This document shows positions 1 through 5,421 of a stretch of 6,747 nucleotides of DNA, piece by piece. Position numbers and translations under genes: made by a program. How positions within the stretch are numbered: the stretch's first letter is position 1; each line of letters opens with the position of its first letter. The stretch is from Deltaproteobacteria bacterium. GTDB lineage: Bacteria > Myxococcota_A > UBA796 > GCA-2862545. The notes below the pieces were generated by a model that was given only the letters and a program-made list of their open reading frames with translations, was not told the DNA's origin and searched no databases. The stretch lies in NCBI GenBank assembly GCA_019307545.1, contig JAFDJI010000204.1, forward strand, positions 1-6,747, read 5' to 3'.

Positions 1-23
1 GGAGGATGCAAGCCGCGTGCCGA

Positions 24-54
24 TTGACGCGAAAGACAGCGTAATAATTAAACT
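24..54 (+). promoter_or_regulatory. Possible promoter upstream of the patatin remnant
   Basis: A TTGACG hexamer (24-29) is followed by a strikingly AT-rich tract (41-56) in otherwise GC-rich DNA. The best -10-like hexamer is TAAACT (49-54), but the spacing of 19 bp is longer than the usual 16-18. Alternatives are TATGCT (54-59), which lacks a -35 at the right distance, and TAGGCT (71-76). The site is called from hexamer similarity and base composition only. Confidence 0.35.
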
Positions 55-73
55 ATGCTCCGACTCCTGGTAG

Positions 74-105
74 GCTCGACCCGAGCGAGCGCTGCGCGAC
101 GCAGC
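74..105 (+). repeat. Two consecutive short hairpins in the leader of the patatin remnant
   Basis: Two perfect inverted repeats follow each other. The first is GCTCG (74-78) and CGAGC (82-86) with a 3-nt loop. The second is GCTGCG (91-96) and CGCAGC (100-105) with a 3-nt loop. The second ends 3 nt before the Shine-Dalgarno sequence at 109-113. If the promoter is the one at 24-54, both would fold in the 5' leader and could influence translation. Short GC-rich hairpins also occur by chance in such DNA. Confidence 0.4.
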
Positions 106-108
106 CGT

Positions 109-113
109 GGAGG
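109..113 (+). promoter_or_regulatory. Ribosome binding site (GGAGG)
   Basis: A GGAGG core lies 6 nt upstream of the ATG at 120. It fixes the start of the patatin remnant and shows that the 5' end of this gene is intact even though the coding part is shortened. Confidence 0.7.
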
Positions 114-119
114 TTTGCG

Positions 120-383
120 ATGACAAAACGAGCACTGGTCTTGTCTGGTGGCGGATCGAGGGGCAGCTGGCAGGCCGGCGCCCTGGACTACTTCGCGGAC
201 TCGAACGCTTTCCCCGGTGGGTTCGGGCTCATCCACGCGACCTCGGTCGGCGCCATCAACGCGCTCGGGCTGGCCATGTACCCCCGAACTCCGCTGGGGG
301 ATTCGCTGGACTTCGATGGGGACAGGATGAAGGCCCAGATCGAGCAGGGATACGCGGACGCACAGACCTTTCTCGGCCCGTAG
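120..383 (+). pseudogene. Patatin-like phospholipase remnant with internal deletion (87 aa)
   Basis: The reading frame is open from ATG to TAG, but the protein is far shorter than patatin-like phospholipases, which usually have about 250-350 residues. Residues 1-54 are a recognisable patatin N-terminus: the glycine-rich oxyanion motif GGGSRG (10-15), then the nucleophile elbow around Ser42 followed by GAIN. The first Gly of the usual GxSxG is Ala here (ATSVG, 40-44). From about residue 56 the sequence resembles a patatin C-terminal end (PLGDSLDF, then a QIEQGYADA helix). The central part, including the catalytic Asp of the Ser-Asp dyad (DGG/DGA motif), is missing. An in-frame internal deletion is the simplest reading, with the junction near codons 55-57 (about 280-292). 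No lipase activity is expected. The start has a good Shine-Dalgarno sequence. A small functional derivative cannot be excluded. Confidence 0.72.
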
Positions 384-491
384 CTCGGCTCATCACCCCC
401 AAGGTGGGACGTTGGCTTCTACAGTGTCTTGGCGGCAACCGTTGTCACCGAGGTTGATCTCCGGGAACATCCCCACGTGACGGCCTGGGCC

Positions 492-566
492 TTCAGTGAC
501 GCGAGATATGCATCATCTTGAATCGAGATCCTTGTCATCGCGAAATGGGATGAGTAAGATCTCGAT
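492..566. promoter_or_regulatory. Candidate operator: 9-bp inverted repeat plus extra half-site around the operon promoter
   Basis: ATCGAGATC (522-530) and GATCTCGAT (558-566) form a perfect 9-bp inverted repeat with a 27-bp spacer. The left arm ends one base before the -35 hexamer. The right arm overlaps the -10 hexamer and ends at the start codon. A further CGAGAT core lies at 492-497, so the core occurs three times (492-497, 524-529, and inverted at 559-564). The steps of 32 and 35 bp are about three helical turns each. A dimeric repressor bound here would block the promoter. The winged-helix protein encoded by the second gene of the operon is the obvious candidate, by inference. Confidence 0.6.
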
Positions 567-567
567 A
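532..567 (+). promoter_or_regulatory. Sigma70-type promoter of the nucleotidyltransferase operon, probably leaderless
   Basis: TTGTCA (532-537, 5 of 6 matches to TTGACA) and TAAGAT (555-560, 4 of 6 matches to TATAAT) are separated by exactly 17 bp. Transcription would start at about 566-568, which is the A of the ATG at 567. There is no Shine-Dalgarno sequence at a usable distance; the nearest purine run, GGGA at 547-550, is 16 nt away. Both facts fit a leaderless mRNA. Confidence 0.65.
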
Positions 568-1181
568 TGTTGGATGACACGCGCCTCAACGAAGCCCTGG
601 AGTTGCTCGGAAACCTGCTCGCCGACCGCAACCAGCCGTTCGAGGTCCTGGCCATCGGCGGTGGCGCGTTGCTCCTGCTCGGCCTTTCACGTCGCGCGAC
701 GGCCGATCTGGACATCGTTGCCCGAAGGAAGAGGTCCGGCTGGACCAAGTCGCGCCCCCTTCCACAGGAACTCGTGCAGGCTGTCCAGGACGTGGCCAGG
801 GCACTCGGACTCGAAACAGACAAACCCTGGCTGAATGACGGCCCGTCCTTTCTGTTCGAGATGGGCCTTCCGTCAGGCTGGGAGTCCCGGACGACCATGC
901 GGCAGTTCGGCGCACTCACGATCGAACTCCTCGGACGTGAGGACGTCATCAAGCTCAAGCTGTGGGCTGCGACCGACGCTCGTGCCCCGGAACGACGCGC
1001 ACGAGATGTCGGAGACCTGCGTCGGCTCGAACCGACCCGTGACGATCTGCTGGACGCGTTGCGTTGGTGCGCAGCCAAGGACGGTACGACCGGATTCGTC
1101 CAGGCCTCGGGTGTACTCCGGATCCTGCGTAAGTTGGGTGTTGTCGTCGATCCGAACGAGGAGGGCCAGGACAATGGCTAG
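567..1181 (+). CDS. AbiEii/DUF6036-like nucleotidyltransferase (204 aa), possible toxin
   Basis: A cytoplasmic protein with the marks of the MNT-type nucleotidyltransferase fold. It has a GGG turn (31-33), then R43, T45 and the metal-binding pair D47-x-D49 in TADLDI. A later segment, LLGREDVIKLKLWAATDAR (121-139), followed by RARDVGDL (144-151), matches the region where AbiEii-type enzymes have conserved Lys and Asp residues. The C-terminal helices (RWCAAKDG, then a VLRILRKLG end) are as I remember them for DUF6036 proteins. Family members transfer nucleotides from NTPs to a target; for AbiEii/MenT toxins the known targets include tRNA 3' ends, but the target here is unknown. The in-frame stop at 555-557 rules out a start further upstream than the ATG at 567. 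The gene overlaps the next by 8 bp, so the two are probably translationally coupled. Toxin activity is inferred; the fold call is firm. Confidence 0.85.
   Translation: MLDDTRLNEALELLGNLLADRNQPFEVLAIGGGALLLLGLSRRATADLDIVARRKRSGWTKSRPLPQELVQAVQDVARALGLETDKPWLNDGPSFLFEMGLPSGWESRTTMRQFGALTIELLGREDVIKLKLWAATDARAPERRARDVGDLRRLEPTRDDLLDALRWCAAKDGTTGFVQASGVLRILRKLGVVVDPNEEGQDNG
1158..1165 (+). promoter_or_regulatory. Ribosome binding site of the winged-helix gene, inside the upstream gene
   Basis: GAGGAGGG lies within the last codons of the nucleotidyltransferase gene, 8 nt before the ATG at 1174. It decides the start of the second gene: the same frame is open much further upstream, but only this ATG has a strong Shine-Dalgarno sequence and leaves the first gene intact. 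Confidence 0.75.
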
Positions 1182-2103
1182 AGACCTCGCCCGCGACGCC
1201 GCGCTCGATCTCGCTTGGAGCCTGTGGACAGAGCTGGGCGTGCCAGGTCCGCGGCGCAGCCACCAACGCGCCATCCTCGATCCGGAGCGCCTGATCGTGG
1301 TCACACCGTCGATCTGCCGCGACGATGCTCGACTGGCCGACCTGGCGTTCTCGTGGTGTACGGGGCATGCCCACCGGATCTCGGGCTCGCGTCTGAAGGG
1401 GCTCCTTCGTTCGGCACACCATGATGTACGCATTGCCGCCGAGGCTTTCTTGGGAGAGCTCGCGACCGAAGGGATCCACCTGGTCCGGGTCCCACCGGTA
1501 TCCCCCGCAAGGCCCCGCGATCGCCGTGATGTTGCGGTTCAGATCGAGCGACCTGCCCTCCTACGACTGCGCGTACGCGCACTCCTTGGCTTGAGCGGAC
1601 GCGCCGACGTGCTCGTGGCGTTGTTGTCGTCACCCGATACCTGGATTCGCGCGGCGGCCCTCGAGGACGTCGGGATCGCGAAGCGCAATGTCGCGCGCAT
1701 TCTGGCGGAGCTCGCCGAGGGCGGCATTGCGCGCTCTCGACGGCGTGGCAACGTCCGCGAGTTCCGCCTCTCGAACCCGACCGCGTTCGGCACGGTGGTG
1801 GCGTTGCCACGCGACGCCGTGTTCCCGGATTGGCCTGCCATCTTCGAATGGATGCGACTTGCCGACGAGCTGGCCTCGCTGCCGGCGGGTCGGCCGGCAA
1901 CGCTCCGCGTCGAAGTGGCCCGACGCAGGGAGTCGCTCGAAGGGCTCGCGGCGACGCTGGGTTTCCCGCGACATGAGTCGGTTGCCCTCAGCGACCCGGA
2001 GCCTCTCGTGGCATGGGTCGTCGCGACAGCGTGCGCGATTGCCGACGGCACGGCGCATCCAGTGGCAGGTCCCGCTGGGAGACACCGGTTCACAGCGGCA
2101 TAG
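1174..2103 (+). CDS. Winged helix-turn-helix protein paired with the nucleotidyltransferase (309 aa)
   Basis: A likely DNA-binding regulator. Residues 130-200 form an ArsR/MarR-like winged helix. A helix around ALLGLSGRADVLVALL (136-151) is followed by an HTH with recognition-helix-like GIAKRNVARILAELAEGG (167-184), then a basic wing, RSRRRGNVREFRL (187-199). The N-terminal 125 residues and the C-terminal 100 residues (which include FPDWPAIFEW) match no domain I can name. There is no signal peptide or membrane segment. I recall proteins of this layout next to DUF6036 nucleotidyltransferases in other high-GC bacteria, but this needs a search. By analogy with AbiEi it could be the antitoxin and autoregulator, binding the inverted repeat at 522-566. 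In classical AbiE loci the regulator gene comes first, whereas here it comes second. The 3' end overlaps the convergent hydrolase gene by 14 bp. Confidence 0.83.
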   Translation: MARDLARDAALDLAWSLWTELGVPGPRRSHQRAILDPERLIVVTPSICRDDARLADLAFSWCTGHAHRISGSRLKGLLRSAHHDVRIAAEAFLGELATEGIHLVRVPPVSPARPRDRRDVAVQIERPALLRLRVRALLGLSGRADVLVALLSSPDTWIRAAALEDVGIAKRNVARILAELAEGGIARSRRRGNVREFRLSNPTAFGTVVALPRDAVFPDWPAIFEWMRLADELASLPAGRPATLRVEVARRRESLEGLAATLGFPRHESVALSDPEPLVAWVVATACAIADGTAHPVAGPAGRHRFTAA

Positions 2104-2842
2104 CGCACCTCGAGACGAAGTCCTGCGTGTGCCGGGCCACCAGATCGCGCTCGGCGTCCGCGGTGAGGCAGTGGCCGGAGTGCTCGAGGAGCACCTCGGT
2201 CACGTCCTCGGAGCCGACGAGGGCGATGGTCTGTGCGGCGCTCCGGGGGTGGATGGAGGTGTCGCCGGTCGCGTGCACGACGAGCAGGGGGCAGCGGACC
2301 GAGGGCAGGAGGCGTCGCACCTCGCGTTGGAGCTTCACCAGCTGCCAGGCGGCGCCGACGGGATTGACGTCGTAGCACCAGATCCGGTCCTCGGTGGCGG
2401 GATCACCGTGGTCGGGCGGGTCCTTGGGGAAGCTGGAGAGCACGAACCGGGCGACGGCGGTGGCATGGATGAGGCGCGAGCGGAGCACCAGCGCCGGGGA
2501 GTACAGCGCGAGCCCGCGCACCTCGGGGTGTCGGGCGGCGATGCGCGAGGCGAGCAGGGAGCCCATCGAGAGGCCGCCGACGACCAGCCGGTCGCAGCGC
2601 TCGGAGAGCTTGGCCAGCGAAGCCTCCGCGTGGTCGGCCCACGCCTGCCAGCGACAGCGGTTCATGTCCTGCCAGCGCGTGCCGTGCCCGGGGAGGAGCG
2701 GACCGCTCACGGTGCAGCCGGCGGCGTGCAGGGTCTCGGCGATCGGTCGCATCTCCGCCGGCGCTCCGGTGAAGCCGTGGCTCAGCAGCACGCCGACGGG
2801 TCCGCCGGGCAGGAGGAAGGGGTCGGGTGCGGGGCGGGTCAT
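2090..2842 (-). CDS. Alpha/beta-hydrolase, carboxylesterase type (250 aa)
   Basis: A soluble serine hydrolase resembling the carboxylesterase/monoacylglycerol lipase group (Est30-like, COG1647 type). The oxyanion-hole motif is HGFTG (22-26). The nucleophile elbow is GLSMG (90-94) with Ser92, followed by Ser95 where Gly is usual. The catalytic acid is probably Asp194 in HATGDTSIHP, and the base is His224 in HSGHCLT. The length of 250 residues is normal for the group, and all three catalytic positions are present, so the enzyme should be active on short or medium acyl esters. The exact substrate cannot be told. The ATG at 2842 is the only good start after the in-frame stop at 2870-2872, although no clear Shine-Dalgarno sequence precedes it. 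The gene stands alone: convergent with the winged-helix gene and divergent from the gene at 3037. Confidence 0.92.
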   Translation of the reverse strand: MTRPAPDPFLLPGGPVGVLLSHGFTGAPAEMRPIAETLHAAGCTVSGPLLPGHGTRWQDMNRCRWQAWADHAEASLAKLSERCDRLVVGGLSMGSLLASRIAARHPEVRGLALYSPALVLRSRLIHATAVARFVLSSFPKDPPDHGDPATEDRIWCYDVNPVGAAWQLVKLQREVRRLLPSVRCPLLVVHATGDTSIHPRSAAQTIALVGSEDVTEVLLEHSGHCLTADAERDLVARHTQDFVSRCAMPL

Positions 2843-2924
2843 GCCGACACGGGGGTGAGGGCGGCAGCGTCAGCGGGGCCGTGCACGAAGGTCGGGTGTC
2901 CCATGCGGTCCTCGGTGCGCGACG

Positions 2925-2946
2925 CGAGGTCCAGGAGCGGACCTCG
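2925..2946. repeat. 8-bp inverted repeat in the divergent intergenic region
   Basis: CGAGGTCC (2925-2932) and GGACCTCG (2939-2946) are perfect inverted copies with a 6-bp spacer (AGGAGC). The dyad lies between two divergent genes, 83 bp from the start of the hydrolase gene and 90 bp from that of the 492-residue protein gene. No T-run follows on either strand, so a terminator is unlikely. An operator is the more natural reading. The rest of the 194-bp gap holds only the weak promoter element listed next and a minus-strand CCTGGTAGGC at 2961-2970. Confidence 0.5.
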
Positions 2947-3024
2947 AGCCCAGGGTCTCGGCCTACCAGGTTTCGAAGCGATGTACCAGTGCGCCGACCG
3001 CGCCGAGCCGTCCCGCCGATGCGG

Positions 3025-3036
3025 TAGTCTCCGCGC
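3025..3036 (+). promoter_or_regulatory. Possible -10 element of a leaderless promoter (TAGTCT)
   Basis: TAGTCT (3025-3030) has the TAnnnT form of a -10 element and ends 6 nt before the ATG at 3037. That is the same distance as TAAGAT to ATG in the nucleotidyltransferase operon. The gene has no Shine-Dalgarno sequence, which fits a leaderless start. No clear -35 element is seen at 17 bp. Confidence 0.35.
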
Positions 3037-4515
3037 ATGAAGGTCTACGCCCCCATCGTCCTGTCGCTGGTCGTCTCCCTCCTCGTCGCCTCCGTACCCG
3101 CCGAGGCCGCGAAGCCGACGATGGTGCGCTGCGAGGCGACCCTGGTCTCCGCCGAGGGGGCGCGCACTACGCTGTCCGGCTGGGGGGCCGAGGAGGTCGG
3201 GGCGCGGGCCGCGGCGCTCGCGGCCACGCGCATCGTCGCCGATCAGGACCTCGTGGCCCAGCTCGGGGTCGGAATGCTCTTGCAGGATGCGGAGCGGGGT
3301 GCGGTGGCGGAGGCGCGACTGCTCGCGACCGATGCCGCTTCGCCCCTGCGCGTCCCCGGCTTCTCGCTGGAGGAGGGCGCGTGCGAGACGGTGCCCGCGC
3401 CGAAGTCGAAGACCGGCTATCGCGCAGCATGGGGCGACGGAGAAGCGGTGGGTCGCGGCGAGCCCGCGGTCGCGGTCGAGGCCGCGCGGCGGCGGGCGTG
3501 CCTGGCGCCCTACGTCGCCGCGTTCACCGAGGCGATGGCCGCCTCGGGACAGGCCGCGATCGAGGACAAGGTCGAGATCCTCGGCACCGGCGCGGATCGA
3601 GCGGTCGAGGCCCTGCGGCGCTGTTACGCCGAGGGCGTGCCTACGCTGGAGGCGGATCCGGAGGGAAGCGCGCGGATCGCCTCGGGCACGTGGCGCTGCG
3701 ACGCAGTCGAGCCGGGCCGGGAGGGGATGGGCCCGGTCGCGGTGGGTTGGGGGCGCACCGCGGAGCGGGCCGGTGAGGACGCGCTGCGCCGGGCCGCCCA
3801 CGCGCGCACCGTCCGGGGCCTCGGGATGGCGCTGGAAGGCGCGGCGACGGCCTCACCCGAGATGGTACAGAGCGTCATCGCCGCCGGGCTGTCCGAGGTC
3901 GCGGACCTCGTCTCCTTCAGCGACGCGGTCGACCTCGCGTACCTGGTCTGCGGCGAGGTCGCCGCGGACGCGACGCCTTCGTGGATGCCGGTCTCGCCCG
4001 AGCGCCTGGCGCACTGCTCCGAAGACGTCGCGGCGTTCCCGATGACGCCCGCGACGGGCGGCGCGGACAGCGCCACCCACGAGGCACTCTGCCAGGAGCG
4101 CGTCTGGGGCGTGCTCGCGGAGGTCCAGGAGGCGGTCAGGAAGACCGAGCCGCCGATGCGCTCGATGGTCATGGCGAACGGCTGGTCGATCCTCGACCTC
4201 TGCGAGGCCTCCTGCCTCGCACGCACCACGACCGGGGACGGGTTCGCCTACCAGCCGGTGCTGGGGACCCTCGACCGCACGAGCAAGGAGGCGATGATCG
4301 CCAGCATCGAGGAGGCGATCCGTGCCAAGGACATCGACGGGTTGAGCGCGGTGATGACCGGGATGCACCTGGCTCGCATGCGGCGCGTGTTCCTCCGGGA
4401 TCCCGACCGGTTCTGGGAGGGCTCGGAGGAGATGCTCGCCCCCGGCGTGCTGGAGGAGATGCTCACCTGGATGGAGTACGAGGGCGCGCTGTTTCCGCTG
4501 CCGGGAGGCAGCTAG
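3037..4515 (+). CDS. Exported protein with repeated Cys/Ala-rich modules (492 aa), function unknown
   Basis: Residues 1-25 are a typical Sec signal peptide: Lys2, a hydrophobic core, then a PAEAA cleavage region. The mature protein should therefore be periplasmic or secreted. It has at least two, probably three, related modules. RC[ED]A followed 16 residues later by GWG occurs at 31-50 and again at 220-239 without a gap. Each copy leads into an Ala/Arg-rich helix and ends in a Cys-containing segment. A middle copy starts at about W132 (WGDGEA, then an Ala-rich helix and C155). A fourth Cys-containing region (about 325-410) and a helical acidic C-terminus (about 415-480) follow. Paired Cys positions suggest disulfides in the periplasm. 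I recognise no family and assign no function. No Shine-Dalgarno sequence precedes the ATG, which was chosen because the signal peptide begins there. The stop codon shares a CTAG with the convergent gene. Confidence 0.84.
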   Translation: MKVYAPIVLSLVVSLLVASVPAEAAKPTMVRCEATLVSAEGARTTLSGWGAEEVGARAAALAATRIVADQDLVAQLGVGMLLQDAERGAVAEARLLATDAASPLRVPGFSLEEGACETVPAPKSKTGYRAAWGDGEAVGRGEPAVAVEAARRRACLAPYVAAFTEAMAASGQAAIEDKVEILGTGADRAVEALRRCYAEGVPTLEADPEGSARIASGTWRCDAVEPGREGMGPVAVGWGRTAERAGEDALRRAAHARTVRGLGMALEGAATASPEMVQSVIAAGLSEVADLVSFSDAVDLAYLVCGEVAADATPSWMPVSPERLAHCSEDVAAFPMTPATGGADSATHEALCQERVWGVLAEVQEAVRKTEPPMRSMVMANGWSILDLCEASCLARTTTGDGFAYQPVLGTLDRTSKEAMIASIEEAIRAKDIDGLSAVMTGMHLARMRRVFLRDPDRFWEGSEEMLAPGVLEEMLTWMEYEGALFPLPGGS

Positions 4516-5381
4516 CGCCTGACGGGGTCGTCGAGGGTCCAGGACACCTGCGCCTGGATGCAGGGCGCCCTCCCGACCCGGTCCGCGTCCCGCAGGTAGG
4601 GAAGAACCTGTACGACGACGGTGGGAACGGCGGTTGCCGTGCCGGGTCGCCAGATCACCATGGCGCCCAGGGCCGTGCTCCGGTCGCCCGAACCGGTCGC
4701 CCAGCGGTCGCGGAAGGTCGGCCCGATCCAGAGCTTCGCGCCGTCCTCTCCGGGCAGCAGGACGTACGCGACGGCGGCCTGGTGCTCGACGACGACGTCC
4801 CTCCAGCCGATCACGAGGTCGCGGTAGGGCTCGTAGACGTAGTCCTCTGCGATCTCCCCGCCCCTCTCCCCTTCCGAAGTCCGGTCGTGGGGCCGCTGGA
4901 TCGACCACGCCTCGACCATCCAGGAGTCGAACGCGACGATGGGTCCCACCTTCAGCTTGAGGGTGGGCGCGACGGAGAGTGTGAAAGCGCTGGCCGCCAC
5001 GATCTCGTCGGCGCGGGTGTCGCGGACGACGGAGAGCTTGGAGCCGGGCTCCTCGTAGGGCAGGAGACCGAAGGGGCCTCCGTAGTAGCCGTGCCAGCTC
5101 CCCTGGATGTCCACATCGAGGATGTCGATGGGCGCGAGCGAGATGCGCGGGCCGATGTCCACGAAGGCGGGAGAGGCGGCGCCGCGCAGGCCGATGCCCG
5201 CGTAGGTGTCGCGGAACAAGATGGACTCGGACCGGTGCATGGGGGTGCGGACCTGGATGCGCGAGTCCACGATGGCCCCGGACGGGTAGAGTCCGACGCC
5301 GACCGCGTGGCGGCTCCAGAGAGATGTTTCGTCGGCGGCTTGGGCGTTCAGCGCGAGGGCGAGAAGCAGGGCGAGCGACAT
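4512..5381 (-). CDS. Probable outer-membrane beta-barrel protein (289 aa), function unknown
   Basis: From the ATG at 5381 the protein starts with a short signal peptide (MSLALLLALALNAQA, cleavage after residue 15 or 16). The start is fixed by a strong Shine-Dalgarno sequence 5 nt upstream. The frame stays open to an ATG at 5459, but that extension would put 26 polar residues before the signal peptide. The mature part has no hydrophobic helix. It shows many alternating polar/apolar stretches rich in Tyr, Trp and Gly (for example GVGLYPSGAIVDSRIQV, AAVAYVLLPG and KLWIGPTF), separated by charged loops such as RTSEGERGGEIAED. This is the pattern of a small outer-membrane barrel. The last residues (SWTLDDPVRR) lack the terminal aromatic residue of many barrels. 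I recall similar proteins in Deltaproteobacteria/Myxococcota annotated as hypothetical, and no role can be assigned. Confidence 0.8.
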   Translation of the reverse strand: MSLALLLALALNAQAADETSLWSRHAVGVGLYPSGAIVDSRIQVRTPMHRSESILFRDTYAGIGLRGAASPAFVDIGPRISLAPIDILDVDIQGSWHGYYGGPFGLLPYEEPGSKLSVVRDTRADEIVAASAFTLSVAPTLKLKVGPIVAFDSWMVEAWSIQRPHDRTSEGERGGEIAEDYVYEPYRDLVIGWRDVVVEHQAAVAYVLLPGEDGAKLWIGPTFRDRWATGSGDRSTALGAMVIWRPGTATAVPTVVVQVLPYLRDADRVGRAPCIQAQVSWTLDDPVRR

Positions 5382-5386
5382 GGAGA

Positions 5387-5392
5387 CCTCCT
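5387..5392 (-). promoter_or_regulatory. Strong ribosome binding site (AGGAGG)
   Basis: On the minus strand AGGAGG lies 5 nt before the ATG at 5381. It selects this start over the in-frame ATG at 5459, which would displace the signal peptide from the N-terminus. Confidence 0.85.
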
Positions 5393-5421
5393 GGAGACTC
5401 CACGAGCAGACACCGTGCCAA

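Noticed and set aside
1..73. Possible tail of an upstream gene (frame 2, ending with TAG at 71-73)
   Set aside because: Twenty-three codons without a recognisable motif cannot be separated from chance, and the stretch overlaps the AT-rich promoter-like tract.
387..410. Possible terminator hairpin after the patatin remnant
   Set aside because: Only 4-bp pairings such as CACC/GGTG are possible and no T-run follows.
835..1173. Upstream extension of the winged-helix protein to an ATG at 835
   Set aside because: It would overlap more than half of the nucleotidyltransferase gene, and its translation is low-complexity Ser/Arg/Cys. The ATG at 1174 has a strong Shine-Dalgarno sequence.
419..1174. 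251-codon open frame on the minus strand
   Set aside because: It is antisense to the nucleotidyltransferase gene, and its Ser/Arg-rich translation has no recognisable motif. The plus strand has clear family motifs, a promoter and coupling to the next gene.
1688..3040. 450-codon open frame on the plus strand
   Set aside because: It runs through two real genes in other frames, and its Gly/Ala/Arg-rich composition is typical of shadow frames in high-GC DNA.
2839..3801. 320-codon open frame on the minus strand across the divergent gap
   Set aside because: It is antisense to the signal peptide and repeats of the exported protein, and its Arg/Gly/Pro-rich translation shows no domain.
3853..5421. 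522-codon open frame on the minus strand
   Set aside because: It covers two real genes in a wrong frame. The translation is dominated by Arg, Pro, Gly and His, as expected from GC-rich shadow frames.
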